DNA of 64,000 nt from Paracoccus mutanolyticus (GCF_003285265.1 NZ_CP030239.1:868001-932000), one strand, 5' to 3'; positions 48,491 to 58,297 are shown, numbered from the stretch's first letter. Program-made: numbers and translations. Notes: a model not told the origin generated them from the sequence alone.

Positions 48491-49510
48491 ATGTCCAATC
48501 CCGAACTGATCCTTGCCCCCGGCGCGGCGCGCGTCCCGCCCCACGGGCCGCTTCTGGTCCTGGCGGCGGGTGCGGCCATCGCCGCGCCGTTCCTGCTGTC
48601 GGAATACTGGATCGACGCCATCATCCTGCCCTTCCTGATCCTGTCGCTGGCCGGGCTGGGGCTGAACCTGCTGACGGGCTATGCCGGGCAGATCTCGCTG
48701 GGCGCGGGGGCCTTCATGATGGTCGGCGCCTATGCCACCTTCGCCTTTCAGCTGCGCCTGCCGGGCCTGCCGCTGCCCCTGGCGCTGCTGGCCGCGGGCG
48801 CCATCGCCGGGGCGGCCGGGCTGGTCTTCGGCGCGCCATCCAGCCGGATCAGGGGCTTCTACCTGATCGTGTCGACGCTGGCGGCGCAATTCTTCCTGGA
48901 ATGGCTGTTCCTGAAGTTCCCCTGGTTCTACAACGGCAATTCCTCGGCCACCATCCAGCTGCCTGCCGGGCTGCATGTCGGCGGCTACAGCCTTGAGACG
49001 CCGCATGGCCGCTATTTCCTGGTGCTGGCGACCGTCGCGGCGCTGAGCTGGGCCGCGCTGAACCTGGTGCGCGGCCAGACCGGGCGCAACTGGCAGGCGG
49101 TGCGCGACATGGACACGGCGGCGGCGGTGATCGGCGTGCCGGTGCGGCGCGCCAAGCTGCAGGCCTTCGCCATCTCCAGCGCCATCCTGGGCATCGCCGG
49201 GGCGCTCTGGGCCTTTGCCTATCTGGGCTCGGCCTCGGTGCAAAGCTTCGGGCTGATGCGGTCCTATCAGATCCTGTTCATCATCATCATCGGTGGGCTC
49301 GGCACGATCCGGGGCGCCTATCTGGGCGCGGCCTTCGTCAGCATCCTGCCCCTGGCGCTGGACTGGGCCTTTCAATTCGCCTTCCGCGGCCATGTCGACG
49401 CGGGCCTTTTGCAGAACCTGCAAAAGGTCATCTACGGCACGCTCATCATCTGGTTCCTGATCCGCGAACCCGAGGGGCTGGCCCGTCTTCTGCGGCGCGC
49501 GCGCCGCTGA
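48491..49510 (+). CDS. livM: Liv-type ABC transporter permease (LivM)
   Basis: 339-aa second permease subunit. About nine membrane helices; family features LNLLTGYAGQISLGAGAFMM near residue 57, SRIRGFYLIVSTLAAQFFLE, and the cytoplasmic loop GRNWQAVRDMDTAAAVIGVP that contacts the ATPase. GGLGTIRGAYLGAAFVSILP is typical. Ends in a basic tail LARLLRRARR. Intact. Works with LivG/LivF and the binding proteins that follow. Confidence 0.9.
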   Translation: MSNPELILAPGAARVPPHGPLLVLAAGAAIAAPFLLSEYWIDAIILPFLILSLAGLGLNLLTGYAGQISLGAGAFMMVGAYATFAFQLRLPGLPLPLALLAAGAIAGAAGLVFGAPSSRIRGFYLIVSTLAAQFFLEWLFLKFPWFYNGNSSATIQLPAGLHVGGYSLETPHGRYFLVLATVAALSWAALNLVRGQTGRNWQAVRDMDTAAAVIGVPVRRAKLQAFAISSAILGIAGALWAFAYLGSASVQSFGLMRSYQILFIIIIGGLGTIRGAYLGAAFVSILPLALDWAFQFAFRGHVDAGLLQNLQKVIYGTLIIWFLIREPEGLARLLRRARR

Positions 49511-49531
49511 CCCCCTGCAACCGGAGACCTC

Positions 49532-50859
49532 ATGAAACACCTGATCCTTGCCGCGCTGCTGGCCGGCACATCCCTGGTCACGCCCACAGCCATCCAGGCC
49601 GAGACCGCGCAATACATCCCGCTGCCCACCTATCGCACCGGGCCCTATGCCTCGTCGGGCGAGCTGTGGTGGGCCGGCCTGCTGGACTATTTCCGCTATG
49701 TCAACGAGGTCGAGGGCGGCATCGACGGCGTGAAGCTGAACTACGAGGAATTCGAGACCGAATGGTCCCCCGACCGCACCGTCGAGGTCTATGAGCGGGT
49801 CAAGAACGGCAAGGACGGCAGCCCGCTGGCCTTCTTCTTCACCCATGGCACGCCGGCGACCCATGCGCTGCTGGAAAAGGCCGCGGCCGACCATATCCCG
49901 CTGATCGACCCGGCGGGCGGCAAGACCGAAAGCATCGACGGCACGGTCTTTCCCTATGCCTTCCCCTTGCTGTTTTCCTATTACAGCCAGGCCACGACCG
50001 GCGTAGCCTATATCGCCCAGAAAGAGGGCGGCTATGACAGGCTGCGCGGCAAAAAGATCGCCACCCTCTATCACGACAGCGCCTATGGCCGCGAGACCCA
50101 GGCGGCGGTCGCGAAACTGGCCGAGAAATACGGGTTCGAGAACATCCAGATCCCGGTCGCCGATCCCGGCAACGAACAATCTCCGCAATGGCGCCAGATC
50201 CGCGAACTGAAGCCCGACTGGGTGTTCCTGCGCACCTGGGGCGTCTCGACCCCGGTCGCGATCAAGACGGCGGCGCGCTTCGGCTTTCCGGCCGACCACA
50301 TCATCGCCGATGTCTGGGCCGGGTCCGAACGACGTGATCCCGGCGGGCAAGGCGGCCGGGGCTATCAGGCGCTGGCCCCCTATCCCGGCGGCAGCGATTT
50401 CGAGATCCATCGGCGCATCAAGGCCGCGATTCTCGACAAGGGCAAATCCGACCTGCGCGACCCAAAATTCTTCGGCGCGGTGAACTACAACATCGGCCTG
50501 GTGAACGGCGCTCTGGCGGTCGAGGCGCTGCGCACCGGCTATGCCAGGTTCGGCGCCCGGCCGCTGAACGGCGAGGAAGGCCGCTGGGCCTTCGAGCACC
50601 TGACCATCGACCCGGCGCGGCTGAAGGAAATCGGCTTCAACGGGCTGCTGCAGCCGATTAGCATCCGCCCACCGACCACGAGGGCGGCGGCGCGGCCCGC
50701 ATCCAGCAGTGGGACGGCGCGAAATGGGTGCTGCAAACCGACTGGATCAAGGCCGACACCGACCTGGTCAAGGCGCTGGTCGCGGAAAAATCCGCCGCCT
50801 ACGCGAAAGAACACAAGATCACGCCGCGCAATCCGGCGGCGGAAACCGACCCTTCCTGA
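49532..50859 (+). pseudogene. ABC transporter substrate-binding protein, first tandem copy, 3' frameshift
   Basis: Periplasmic Leu/Ile/Val-type binding protein. Signal peptide LAALLAGTSLVTPTAIQA, then YRTGPYASSGELWWAGLLDY, IATLYHDSAYGRETQ and DWVFLRTWGVSTPVAIKTAA. A short wrong-frame stretch at 50325-50365 (SERRDPGGQGG for SENDVIPAGKAA) is compensated. From about 50660 the frame is lost; the expected DHEGGGAARIQQWDGAKWVL to PAAETDPS is present one frame away and stops at 50859. Closely similar to the next gene. Ligand is probably the organosulfur substrate of the monooxygenases (inferred). Confidence 0.82.
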
Positions 50860-50865
50860 GGTGAC

Positions 50866-52198
50866 ATGATGAAACGCATATTGACCCTGGCCGCCGCCGC
50901 GCTGCTGGCCGCCACCGCCGCAGAGGCCATCGAGACCCGTCCCGGCCCCGACAGCGACAAGCAGTTCTTCCCGATCGCCAGCTATCGCGTCGGCCCCTAC
51001 GCGGCCTCGGGCGCCTCGATCTGGGCCGGCCGCATCGACTATTACCGCTATATCAACGAGGTCGAGGGCGGCATCAACGGCGTGCCCATCGTCTGGCAGG
51101 AATGCGAGACGGAGTGGACGGCCGAAAAGGGCATCGAATGCTATGAACGCTTCAAGCACGGGCTGAACGGCGCGCCGCTGGCAAGCTATTTCCCGAACGG
51201 CCAGCCTGCCGCCTATGCCTTGGCCGAACGCGCCGCGGCCGACAAGATCCCGCTGGTGACGCTGGCCTACGGGCGCACCGAATCCGCCGACGGGCGGGTC
51301 TTTCCCTATATGTTCCCGGTGATGCTGACCTTCTATTCCGAGGCCTCGGCACTGGTGAACTATATCGCCGAGCGCGAAGGCGGGTTCGAGAAGCTCAGGG
51401 GCAAGAAGATCGCGACCGTCTATCACGACAGCGCCTATGGCCGCGAAACCCAAGAGCCGTTGGCGCTGCTGGCGCAGAAGTACGGCTTCGAGAACATCCA
51501 GATCCCGGTCGCCGACCCCGGCAACGAGCAATCGGCGCAATGGCGGCAGGTGCGCGAACAGAAACCGGACTGGGTGTTCCTGCGCACCTGGGGCGTCTCG
51601 ACCCCGGTCGCGATCAAGACCGCCGCGCGCTTCGGCATCCCGGCCGACCATATCATCGGCGATGTCTGGGCCAGTTCCGAGGAAGACGTGATCCCCGCCG
51701 GCAATGCCGCCAAGGGCTATCTGGCGCTGACCCCCTATCCCGCCGGCACCGGGTTCGAGATTTCCCAAAAGCTCAAGGACCACATCATCGACACCGGCAA
51801 GTCGGACCTGCGCGACACCTCCGCCTTCGGCTCCGTCTATTACAACTCGGGGCTGGTCGATGCGCTGATCTCGGTCGAGATCGTGCGCCAGGCGCAGGCC
51901 AGGTTCGGCAACCGCCCGATCACCTCCGAGGAAGGGCAATGGGCGCTGGAGCATCTGAAGCTGGACGACGCGGCGCTGGAACGCGCGGGCTTCAAGGGGC
52001 TGGTGCAGAACCTGCACCTGACGCCCGAGGATCACGAGGGCGGCGGCGCGGTGCGCGTCCAGCAATGGGACGGCGCGCAATGGACCCCGATCAGCGACTG
52101 GGTGCGAGCCGATCACGACACGTGCGCCCGCTGATCGAGGGAAATCGGCGGCCTATGCCAAGGAGCACGGCATCGCGCCGCGCGAACTGACCAACTGA
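50866..52198 (+). pseudogene. ABC transporter substrate-binding protein, second tandem copy, 3'-terminal frameshift
   Basis: Second Liv-type binding protein. Signal peptide ILTLAAAALLAATAAEA, then YRVGPYAASGASIWAGRIDY, IATVYHDSAYGRETQ, YGFENIQIPVADPGNEQSAQ and GVSTPVAIKTAARFGIPADH. Only the last residues are hit. The frame read ends at 52134 (HDTCAR), while the expected RPLIEGKSAAYAKEHGIAPR to ELTN runs in another frame to the stop at 52198. Shares whole blocks with the preceding gene, showing recent tandem duplication. Starts 6 nt after it. Confidence 0.84.
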
Positions 52199-52247
52199 CC
52201 CGGCGGCGGGGGCGCCCTGCCCCCGCCCCTTCGCCAAGGAGGCAAGC

Positions 52248-52988
52248 ATGACCGAACTTCTGCGCGTCGAGGGCATCGAGGCCGGATACGGCGGCATCCT
52301 GGCCGTCGCCGATGTCAGCCTGACCGTCGCGCCGGGCGAGATCGTCGCCCTGCTGGGCGCGAACGGCGCCGGCAAAAGCAGCACGCTGAAGGCGATCTCG
52401 GGCCTGATCGCGGCGGATCGCGGCCAGGTCCGCAAGGGCGCGATCCGGCTGGATGGCCAGGACGTTCTGAGCCTGCCGACGAACCGGCTGGCCGGGCGCG
52501 GCCTGGTCCATGTGCTGGAGGGCCGCCACGTCTTTCCGCATCTGACGGTCGAGGAGAACCTGCAGGCCGGCGCCTTCCTGCGCCGTCCCGGCCGGGCGGC
52601 GCTGCGCGGCGCGCTGGAGGAAATCTATGACTGGTTCCCCCGGCTGCGCGACAAGCGCGCGACACAGGCCGGGCTGACCTCGGGCGGGGAACAGCAGATG
52701 CTGGCCATCGGCCGGGCGCTGCTGACCCGGCCCCGGCTGGTGCTGCTGGACGAGCCCTCGATGGGGCTGGCGCCGAAGATCGTGCAGGAGATCTTCCAGA
52801 TCATCGCCCGGCTGAACCGCGACAAGGGCATCGCCTTTCTGCTGGCCGAACAGAACGCCACCCTGTCGCTGGCCCATGCCCGGCGCGCCTATGTGCTGGA
52901 CACCGGCCGGGTGGCGCTGGAGGGCCCGGCGGCCGATGTGGCCGCCCGCGACGATCTGCACCGCATCTATCTGGGCGACGCGGCCTGA
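52248..52988 (+). CDS. livF: Liv-type ABC transporter ATP-binding protein (LivF)
   Basis: 246-aa ATPase subunit. Walker A LLGANGAGKSSTLKAISGLI, the LivF-specific VHVLEGRHVFPHLTVEENL, signature LTSGGEQQMLAIGRALLTRP, Walker B LVLLDEPSMGLAP and the switch His region replaced by LAEQNATLSLAHARRAYVLD, as is normal for LivF. Intact, last gene of the transporter operon, followed by a strong terminator. Confidence 0.92.
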   Translation: MTELLRVEGIEAGYGGILAVADVSLTVAPGEIVALLGANGAGKSSTLKAISGLIAADRGQVRKGAIRLDGQDVLSLPTNRLAGRGLVHVLEGRHVFPHLTVEENLQAGAFLRRPGRAALRGALEEIYDWFPRLRDKRATQAGLTSGGEQQMLAIGRALLTRPRLVLLDEPSMGLAPKIVQEIFQIIARLNRDKGIAFLLAEQNATLSLAHARRAYVLDTGRVALEGPAADVAARDDLHRIYLGDAA

Positions 52989-53009
52989 ATCCCCCCGATC
53001 CCGCATGAC

Positions 53010-53037
53010 AACGCCCCCGGAGCGATCCGGGGGCGTT
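53010..53037. terminator. Bidirectional intrinsic terminator
   Basis: Perfect 12-bp stem AACGCCCCCGGA (53010-53021) / TCCGGGGGCGTT (53026-53037) with a GCGA loop. It sits between the stop of livF and the stop of the convergent flavoprotein gene, so it can end both transcripts. The flanking A/T is short (AA and TT). Confidence 0.8.
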
Positions 53038-53046
53038 CGCATCGGT

Positions 53047-54257
53047 TCAGCCGGCGACGGCGCCGATCTGCCAGACATAGACCGGCTCGGTGCCGTTCAC
53101 GGCATGGTCGCCCAGGATGCGCTGCTTGTAGATCGCCGGGTTGTGGCTGGCGGCCGTGCGGGCATTGCGCCAATGCCGGTCCAGCGCCAGCCCCTGGTCG
53201 GTCGAACTGGCGCTGAGCGCGTCGAACACATCCGTCACCGCCCGCAGCCCAGCTCGATCGCCGCGACCTGAGCCGGCGCCATTGCAGCTCGGCCTCGATG
53301 TTGGCGGCGTCATCGGCGGCCTTGTCGCCGCCCTGCGCGGTGTCATGCGCGCGTTGCGCGGCGCGGGCGGCCTCCAGCGTGGCGGCGCGGGCGGCATAGG
53401 CCAGGGCGCGCCTTGCCGATCACCTGCAGGACCTGCGGATCGAAGCGCACCTCGGTCCCCGACCCGTGCGAGAAGGCCCGCTTGCGCCGGGCGACCAGCG
53501 CCGCCGCATCGCGCACCGCGGCCAGCGCCGCGCCGGTGATGGTCGCGTTCAGCACCAGCTGGTAGAAGGCCGTCTGATAGCGGAAGCGCTGCTCGAACGG
53601 GATCACCGCCTCGGCACGGGCATTGTCGAAGACCGTGGTGCCGGTGCCGGTCAGCTTCTGGCCGAAGCCGGTCCAGTCGTCGCTGATCTGCACGCCCTCC
53701 TGATCCGCCGCCACCAGCGCGATCACCGGCGCGCCATCGTCCGAGCGCGTGGCATAGACGTCGATCCAGTCGGCATAGATCGTGCCGGTGGAATAGTATT
53801 TCCGCCCGTCCACCCGGAAGCCGTCGCCCTGCGGCGTGACCTTGGTGATGGTGTCGCCCAGCTTGACCTCGCCCACCTCGGTCCAGCCGTTGCCGGCGAT
53901 CTCGCCCGCGGCGAAACGGCGCAGCCAGGGCTCGCCCTCGGCGCGGGGTGCGACCAGCCGGTCCTCGACCAGCGCGAAATGGCTGCGCAACCCCTGGGCC
54001 AGGTTGGTGTCGGCCTCGGCCAGGTCGATCAGCAGGTCGAAGAACTGCTCCAGGCTGGCCCCGGCGCCGCCGAGTTCCACCGGGACGCGCAGCGCGGTGA
54101 AGCCCGCCTGCTTCAGCCAGCCGATCTCCTCATGGGCCAGGCTGCGGTCGATCTCGCGCCGGACCGCGCCTTCGGCGATGCGGTCGAAGACGGGGCGGAA
54201 TCGCGCCTTCAGTTCGGCGGTGTCGGGCGCGCGGCGCCACTGGTTCTGGACTGTCAC
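53047..54257 (-). pseudogene. DszC/acyl-CoA dehydrogenase-type flavin monooxygenase, 3' frameshifts
   Basis: Acyl-CoA-dehydrogenase-fold flavoprotein of the DszC/SfnB type. GTG start at 54257, chosen because GGAGAG lies just before it; the protein starts MTVQNQWRRAPDTAELKARF. Good family parts: LKQAGFTALRVPVELGGAGA, EIAGNGWTEVGEVKLGDTIT, DGRKYYSTGTIYADWIDVYA and DDWTGFGQKLTGTGTTVFDN. The frame breaks near 53410, and the C-terminus VTDVFDALSASSTDQGLALD, RHWRNARTAASHNPAIYK to GAVAG is in another frame with stop at 53047; a second break is near 53265. Would need FMNH2 like the monooxygenases. Likely oxidises an organosulfur compound. Confidence 0.8.
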
Positions 54258-54612
54258 GGGGTCACTCTCCTGATTGCACGCCATGTCTCGGCATGGCGGC
54301 AAGTCTAGGCGCCGGCCTTGGGACGCGCCATGAAACGGCATTTTCTTTTCAATGGGTTGGCCGGAAGAAACCTTGCCCTTCCGGCCCGCGGCAGAAAAGC
54401 CCGGCACTGTTCGACCGTCCGCCGCGCGCGGCCGAATCAGCCGCCGGTGCGGGTGCGGGAAAAGATTGATGTCGCCCGCGCCCCGGGCCGGAGAAAACCG
54501 TCGCCGCCCGCCGGCCAAGAAGAAAATCCGGTCCGGCTTGCCGCGGGCCCCGGGCGCTGAAAACCTTTGCCCATGCCCCGCCCGGGGCCAGTTCCAGAAC
54601 AAAGGATCCGTC
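54258..54612. promoter_or_regulatory. Divergent intergenic region between the two DszC/SfnB-type genes
   Basis: 355 nt without a credible gene. It contains GGTGCGGGTGCGGGAAAAGA (54437-54460 region), carrying the same TGCGGGAA core seen upstream of the monooxygenase pair at 45.1 kb. It also has a GCCGCGCGCGGC palindrome and an A/T-rich patch near 54340-54355 (TTTTCTTTTCAATG). Probably promoters for both flanking genes; no regulator binding site can be assigned. Confidence 0.35.
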
Positions 54613-55881
54613 ATGGGCTCGCCTACCGCCAATCCGATCGACCATTCGGTCCATCCTCGCGTCAACTCCGCCGATCCGGTGCCGCCCCGGCCGCTGCCCG
54701 CCACCCCGGCCCATGTCCTGACCAGCGACGACGAGGCGATCCGCGTCGCGCAGGATCTGGCCGCCGATTTCGCCCGCGACGCCGCCCTGCGCGACCGCGA
54801 GGGGCTGCTTCCGCTGCGCGAGCTGGACCTCTATTCGCAAAGCGGCATCTGGTCGATCAACGTGCCCAAGGCCTATGGCGGGCCGGGTCTGTCCCATGCG
54901 ACGCTGGCCAAGGTGATCTCCATCGTCGCCTCGGGCGATCCGGCGGTGGCGCAGATCGCGCAGAACCACATCGCCATCCTGAACGTGGTCGACCTGGACG
55001 CGACCGAGGCGCAGAAGCGCCAGATCTTCGGCTGGGCGCTGCGGGGGTTGCGCTTCGGCAACGCCTTTTCGGAACTGGGCGGCAAGACGGTTGCCGATTT
55101 CCAGACCCGGGTGACCTTCCAGGGCGACGAGGCCGTGGTCAATGGCGAGAAGTTCTATACCACCGGCGCGCTGCTGGCCCATGTCGTGCCCATCGTCGCC
55201 ATCGGCGAGGACGGCGCCTGGCTGGTCTTTGCCGACCGCCCGGCGCCGGGCCTGACCGTCACCAACAACTGGTCGAGCTTTGGCCAGCGCACCACCGCCT
55301 CGGGCAGCGTGCGGCTGGAGGATGTCAGCGTGCCGCGCGACCGCGCCGTCAAGCTGCGCGACGAGGCGGCCGCGCCCTCGGTCCAGGGGCCGGTGTCGCA
55401 GATCATCCAGGCCGCCATCGACGCCGGCATCGCCCGCAATGCCATCGACGAGACGATCCGCTTCGTGCGCACGCACAGCCGGCCCTGGGTCGACAGCGGC
55501 CGGGACCGGGCCAGCGACGATCCCTATACCATCGCCGCCATCGGCGACCTGAAGATCCGCCTGCATGCCGCCGAAGCGCTGCTGGAGATCGCCGGCCGCG
55601 CCATCGACCGCGCCCATGCCGATCCGACGCTGGACAATGTCTCGCAGGCGACGATCCGCACCGGCGAGGCCAAGGTGCTGACCACGCAGATCGCCATCGA
55701 AGCCACCAACACGCTGTTCGAACTGGCCGGCACGCGTTCCACGCTGGCGCAGCACGGGCTGGACCGGCACTGGCGCAATGCCCGCGTGCATACGCTGCAC
55801 GACCCGGTGCGCTGGAAGTTCTTTCATGTCGGCAACTATTACCTCAACGACGCGCATCCGCCGCGCCATCCCTGGAACTGA
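54613..55881 (+). CDS. SfnB family sulfur-acquisition flavoprotein (DszC-like)
   Basis: 422-aa acyl-CoA-dehydrogenase-fold oxidoreductase of the SfnB group, expressed in other bacteria under sulfur limitation. Motifs: TSDDEAIRVAQDLAADFARD, SQSGIWSINVPKAYGGPGLS, RFGNAFSELGGKTVADFQTR, VVNGEKFYTTGALLAHVVPI and the C-terminal HGLDRHWRNARVHTLHDPVR. The RHWRNAR motif near the flavin is typical of DszC-type monooxygenases. Intact; ATG at 54613. Divergent from the other DszC-like gene. Confidence 0.88.
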   Translation: MGSPTANPIDHSVHPRVNSADPVPPRPLPATPAHVLTSDDEAIRVAQDLAADFARDAALRDREGLLPLRELDLYSQSGIWSINVPKAYGGPGLSHATLAKVISIVASGDPAVAQIAQNHIAILNVVDLDATEAQKRQIFGWALRGLRFGNAFSELGGKTVADFQTRVTFQGDEAVVNGEKFYTTGALLAHVVPIVAIGEDGAWLVFADRPAPGLTVTNNWSSFGQRTTASGSVRLEDVSVPRDRAVKLRDEAAAPSVQGPVSQIIQAAIDAGIARNAIDETIRFVRTHSRPWVDSGRDRASDDPYTIAAIGDLKIRLHAAEALLEIAGRAIDRAHADPTLDNVSQATIRTGEAKVLTTQIAIEATNTLFELAGTRSTLAQHGLDRHWRNARVHTLHDPVRWKFFHVGNYYLNDAHPPRHPWN

Positions 55882-56027
55882 CCCCGCGCCCCTGGCACCG
55901 GAGGCCGTCACGAAGCCATTGCCGCCCGTCACCTGAGCAGCTAACCTCACGCCAGCGCATCGACAGGGCCCGGCCGACGCTCGGGCCATCGGCGCATCTC
56001 TCCAACAAAAGAACGCGAGGGTGGCAC

Positions 56028-56570
56028 ATGGGCGACCACATGTTCATCGTGACCGGGGGCCCCGGTTCCGGCAAGACCAGCCTGATCGGTGCCCTGGCCC
56101 GCCAGGGCTTCCGCAGCATGCCCGAGGCCGGCCGGGCCATCATCCGGGATCAGGTGCGGATCGGCGGGCCATCCCTGCCCTGGGCGGACAGGTCGATGTT
56201 TGCCGAACTCATGCTGGGATGGGAACTCCGGTCCTGGCACGAGGCGAGGGCGCTGGACGGCCCGGTTCTGATGGATCGGGGCATACCGGATGTCATTGGC
56301 TATCTTACGCTCTGCGGTCTGCCTGTCCCGGCCCATGTCGAGGCGGCGGCCAGCCTTTATCCTTACAACAAAAGGGTTTTCATCGCTCCGTTCTGGGACG
56401 CGATCTTCACGCAGGACATCGAGCGAAGGCAGGACCGGCAGGAGGCCGCGGCGACCGGCAGGATCATGGCGCAAACCTATGCGCGGCTCGGCTATCAGAC
56501 GATCGAACTGCCCAGGACGAGCCTGGAGGATCGCGCCGATTTCGTGAAGGGCTGGTTGTCCGTGCCCTAG
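56028..56570 (+). CDS. AAA_28-type P-loop ATPase
   Basis: 180-aa soluble nucleoside-triphosphatase. Walker A is FIVTGGPGSGKTSLIGALA; other parts are MPEAGRAIIRDQVRIGG, LMDRGIPDVIGYLTLCGL and YPYNKRVFIAPFWDAIF, which match the small AAA_28 family (predicted kinase or ATPase of unknown role). ATG at 56028 with GAGGGTGG upstream. Stands alone; its stop overlaps the convergent esterase stop by 3 nt. Confidence 0.82.
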   Translation: MGDHMFIVTGGPGSGKTSLIGALARQGFRSMPEAGRAIIRDQVRIGGPSLPWADRSMFAELMLGWELRSWHEARALDGPVLMDRGIPDVIGYLTLCGLPVPAHVEAAASLYPYNKRVFIAPFWDAIFTQDIERRQDRQEAAATGRIMAQTYARLGYQTIELPRTSLEDRADFVKGWLSVP

Positions 56571-57769
56571 CCGGACCGCAAGGACGACAAGGCAGCCTGG
56601 CGCGCAAGAGCCGAGGCCAGCGCCTTGCGGGTGCGCGCGGCAAGGCTGTGGCGCAGGAGAAAGCGCAGCATCTCGCGCGACGCATCGGGGCCCTTCGGGT
56701 CGGTGAAGCGGCCACGTGGCGAACCGCCCGACCAGGCATGGCCCGCGCCCCGGATGGTCCAATGCTCGACCAGGGGGCGGCCCGCGTTGATCCGGTCGAC
56801 GCTTTTGGCATAGGCATGCCCGCCTGCAGCGCGGCCGGCCGATTGCGCGTGGCGCAGCGCAATGTAGGGCTCGCGCGCGCGGATCGCGACAAGGCGGCCG
56901 TTGCGCGGGTGAACAACCCTGTCATGGCTGCCGTGAAAGACGATCGTGGGAACGGCTCGGTCCAGTCGAACGCCCGGATTGCCGCGCTGCATCGCCATGA
57001 TCGCGGACACCTGATCCCGCGCCGCGCCCAGGGGCAGGCCGGAGTGGACCCCGGCAGCGGCAAAAAGGTCGGGATAGGCATGGGCCAGTACCAGCGCCAT
57101 GGAGGCACCCGCCGAAAGCCCTGCCACATAGACTCGCGCGGGATCCGCGCCATGCGTGTCCAGAACGCGCCGCGTGAGGCTGGCGATGGCCGCGGCCTCG
57201 CCCAGGCCCCGGGCGGTATGGGCGGGGTCGAACCAGTTCCAGCATCGGTTCGAGTGCGCCTTGCTTGACTGTCCGGGATAGACCACGATGACGCCGCGTT
57301 CCTTGGCCAGCGCGTTCATTCCGGTTCCGGTCGCGAAATCCTCGGGCGTCTGGGCGCATCCGTGCAGCATGATCAGAAGCGGCATCGGCTTGCTGCCGGC
57401 CGCCGCCCCGGGCTTGAAGATGCGATAGCGCAAGCTGCCTTGCGGACAGCTGTGCGTCCCGGCGCTGAAGCTGGACCTCGGACGGCCGACGACGCCCGGC
57501 ACCCGAGTTTTGGAGTTCGCCCTTTTCTCCGCGGGCTTGGCGCTACGCGGCGGCTTCGCCGTGGCCACCAGTGCCGTCATACCTTGTGCCGCGAGTTGCG
57601 CCAGCCCCAGCGCCAGCCGAATGCCTGTTGCGCCCGGAACACCCGGCTTGGCCGCCTTGCGACGCCTGACACGACGCTTCCCGCGAATGGTCATGAGTGC
57701 CTCAGCGATAACCCGCCCCGTCAGCCTGGGCGCAGGGCCAATCTGGGGAAGGATGGCCTTGAGCGCCAT
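56567..57769 (-). CDS. PHB-depolymerase family esterase (LpqC-like)
   Basis: 400-aa alpha/beta hydrolase of the esterase/PHB depolymerase family. A basic N-terminal region (RGKRRVRRRKAAKPG) of about 110 residues precedes the catalytic part: PLLIMLHGCAQTPEDFATGT (oxyanion hole), nucleophile YVAGLSAGASMALVLAHAYP, VFHGSHDRVVHPRNG (Asp) and GAGHAWSGG (His). SNRCWNWFDPAHTARGLGEA is diagnostic. The basic N-terminus suggests it may stay cytosolic or bind PHB granules or nucleic acid; no clear signal peptide. Start ATG at 57769. Confidence 0.86.
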   Translation of the reverse strand: MALKAILPQIGPAPRLTGRVIAEALMTIRGKRRVRRRKAAKPGVPGATGIRLALGLAQLAAQGMTALVATAKPPRSAKPAEKRANSKTRVPGVVGRPRSSFSAGTHSCPQGSLRYRIFKPGAAAGSKPMPLLIMLHGCAQTPEDFATGTGMNALAKERGVIVVYPGQSSKAHSNRCWNWFDPAHTARGLGEAAAIASLTRRVLDTHGADPARVYVAGLSAGASMALVLAHAYPDLFAAAGVHSGLPLGAARDQVSAIMAMQRGNPGVRLDRAVPTIVFHGSHDRVVHPRNGRLVAIRAREPYIALRHAQSAGRAAGGHAYAKSVDRINAGRPLVEHWTIRGAGHAWSGGSPRGRFTDPKGPDASREMLRFLLRHSLAARTRKALASALARQAALSSLRSG

Positions 57770-57990
57770 AGGCACTTTGCGGGGTCGAGCGCGTGTCAGG
57801 CGCACTTCCGAGACATCGCCAACCGTTTATGACAAGACCCCCGCAAATTCCCTCGCCGCCCCGCACAAGCCACCTTGCATGTCACGCATGGCGGCCTTGC
57901 CGATCTCGCGGCTACATTTCTGCAGGTGCACAATCCATATCCCTGTTCATGGAGAGACTGCCCGACGGTCGGGCAATTCTGAAACGGGTG

Positions 57991-58191
57991 ATGAACATGT
58001 CGACGATGGAAATGAACCGCGGTGCCGCTGTTGGTGGTGTTGGCAATATCGTCGCGAACCTCTTCTCGATGCTGGCCGCGTGGAACGAAGCCCGCGCGAC
58101 CCGCCACGAACTGAACAGCCTGTCGGATCGCGAACTGAACGACATCGGCCTGACTCGTGGCGACATCGAGCGGGTCGCGCGCGGCCTTTGA
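57991..58191 (+). CDS. DUF1127 small basic protein
   Basis: 66 aa. C-terminal YjiS/DUF1127 motif: WNEARATRHELNSLSDRELN and DIGLTRGDIERVARGL. In Rhodobacter a DUF1127 protein (CcaF1) binds RNA and is co-transcribed with CcsR small RNAs under stress. Here no CcsR-like CUCCUCCC repeats are seen downstream, only a terminator. ATG at 57991; an in-frame ATG at 57997 is possible. Confidence 0.85.
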   Translation: MNMSTMEMNRGAAVGGVGNIVANLFSMLAAWNEARATRHELNSLSDRELNDIGLTRGDIERVARGL

Positions 58192-58219
58192 GCCAAGGCT
58201 GCCCCAGCCAGGACGAACG

Positions 58220-58250
58220 AACCCCCATGCGATAGCAGAGGGGGTTTTTT
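58220..58250 (+). terminator. Intrinsic terminator of the DUF1127 gene
   Basis: Stem AACCCCC (58220-58226) / GGGGGTT (58240-58246) extended by TGC / GCA around a GATA loop, followed by a T6 run (58245-58250). It begins 28 nt after the stop codon. The clearest classical terminator in the window. Confidence 0.88.
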
Positions 58251-58297
58251 CTTGCGCCGATCTCTTTGGGATCGGCCGAGCGCCTTCCCCTTTCGCG

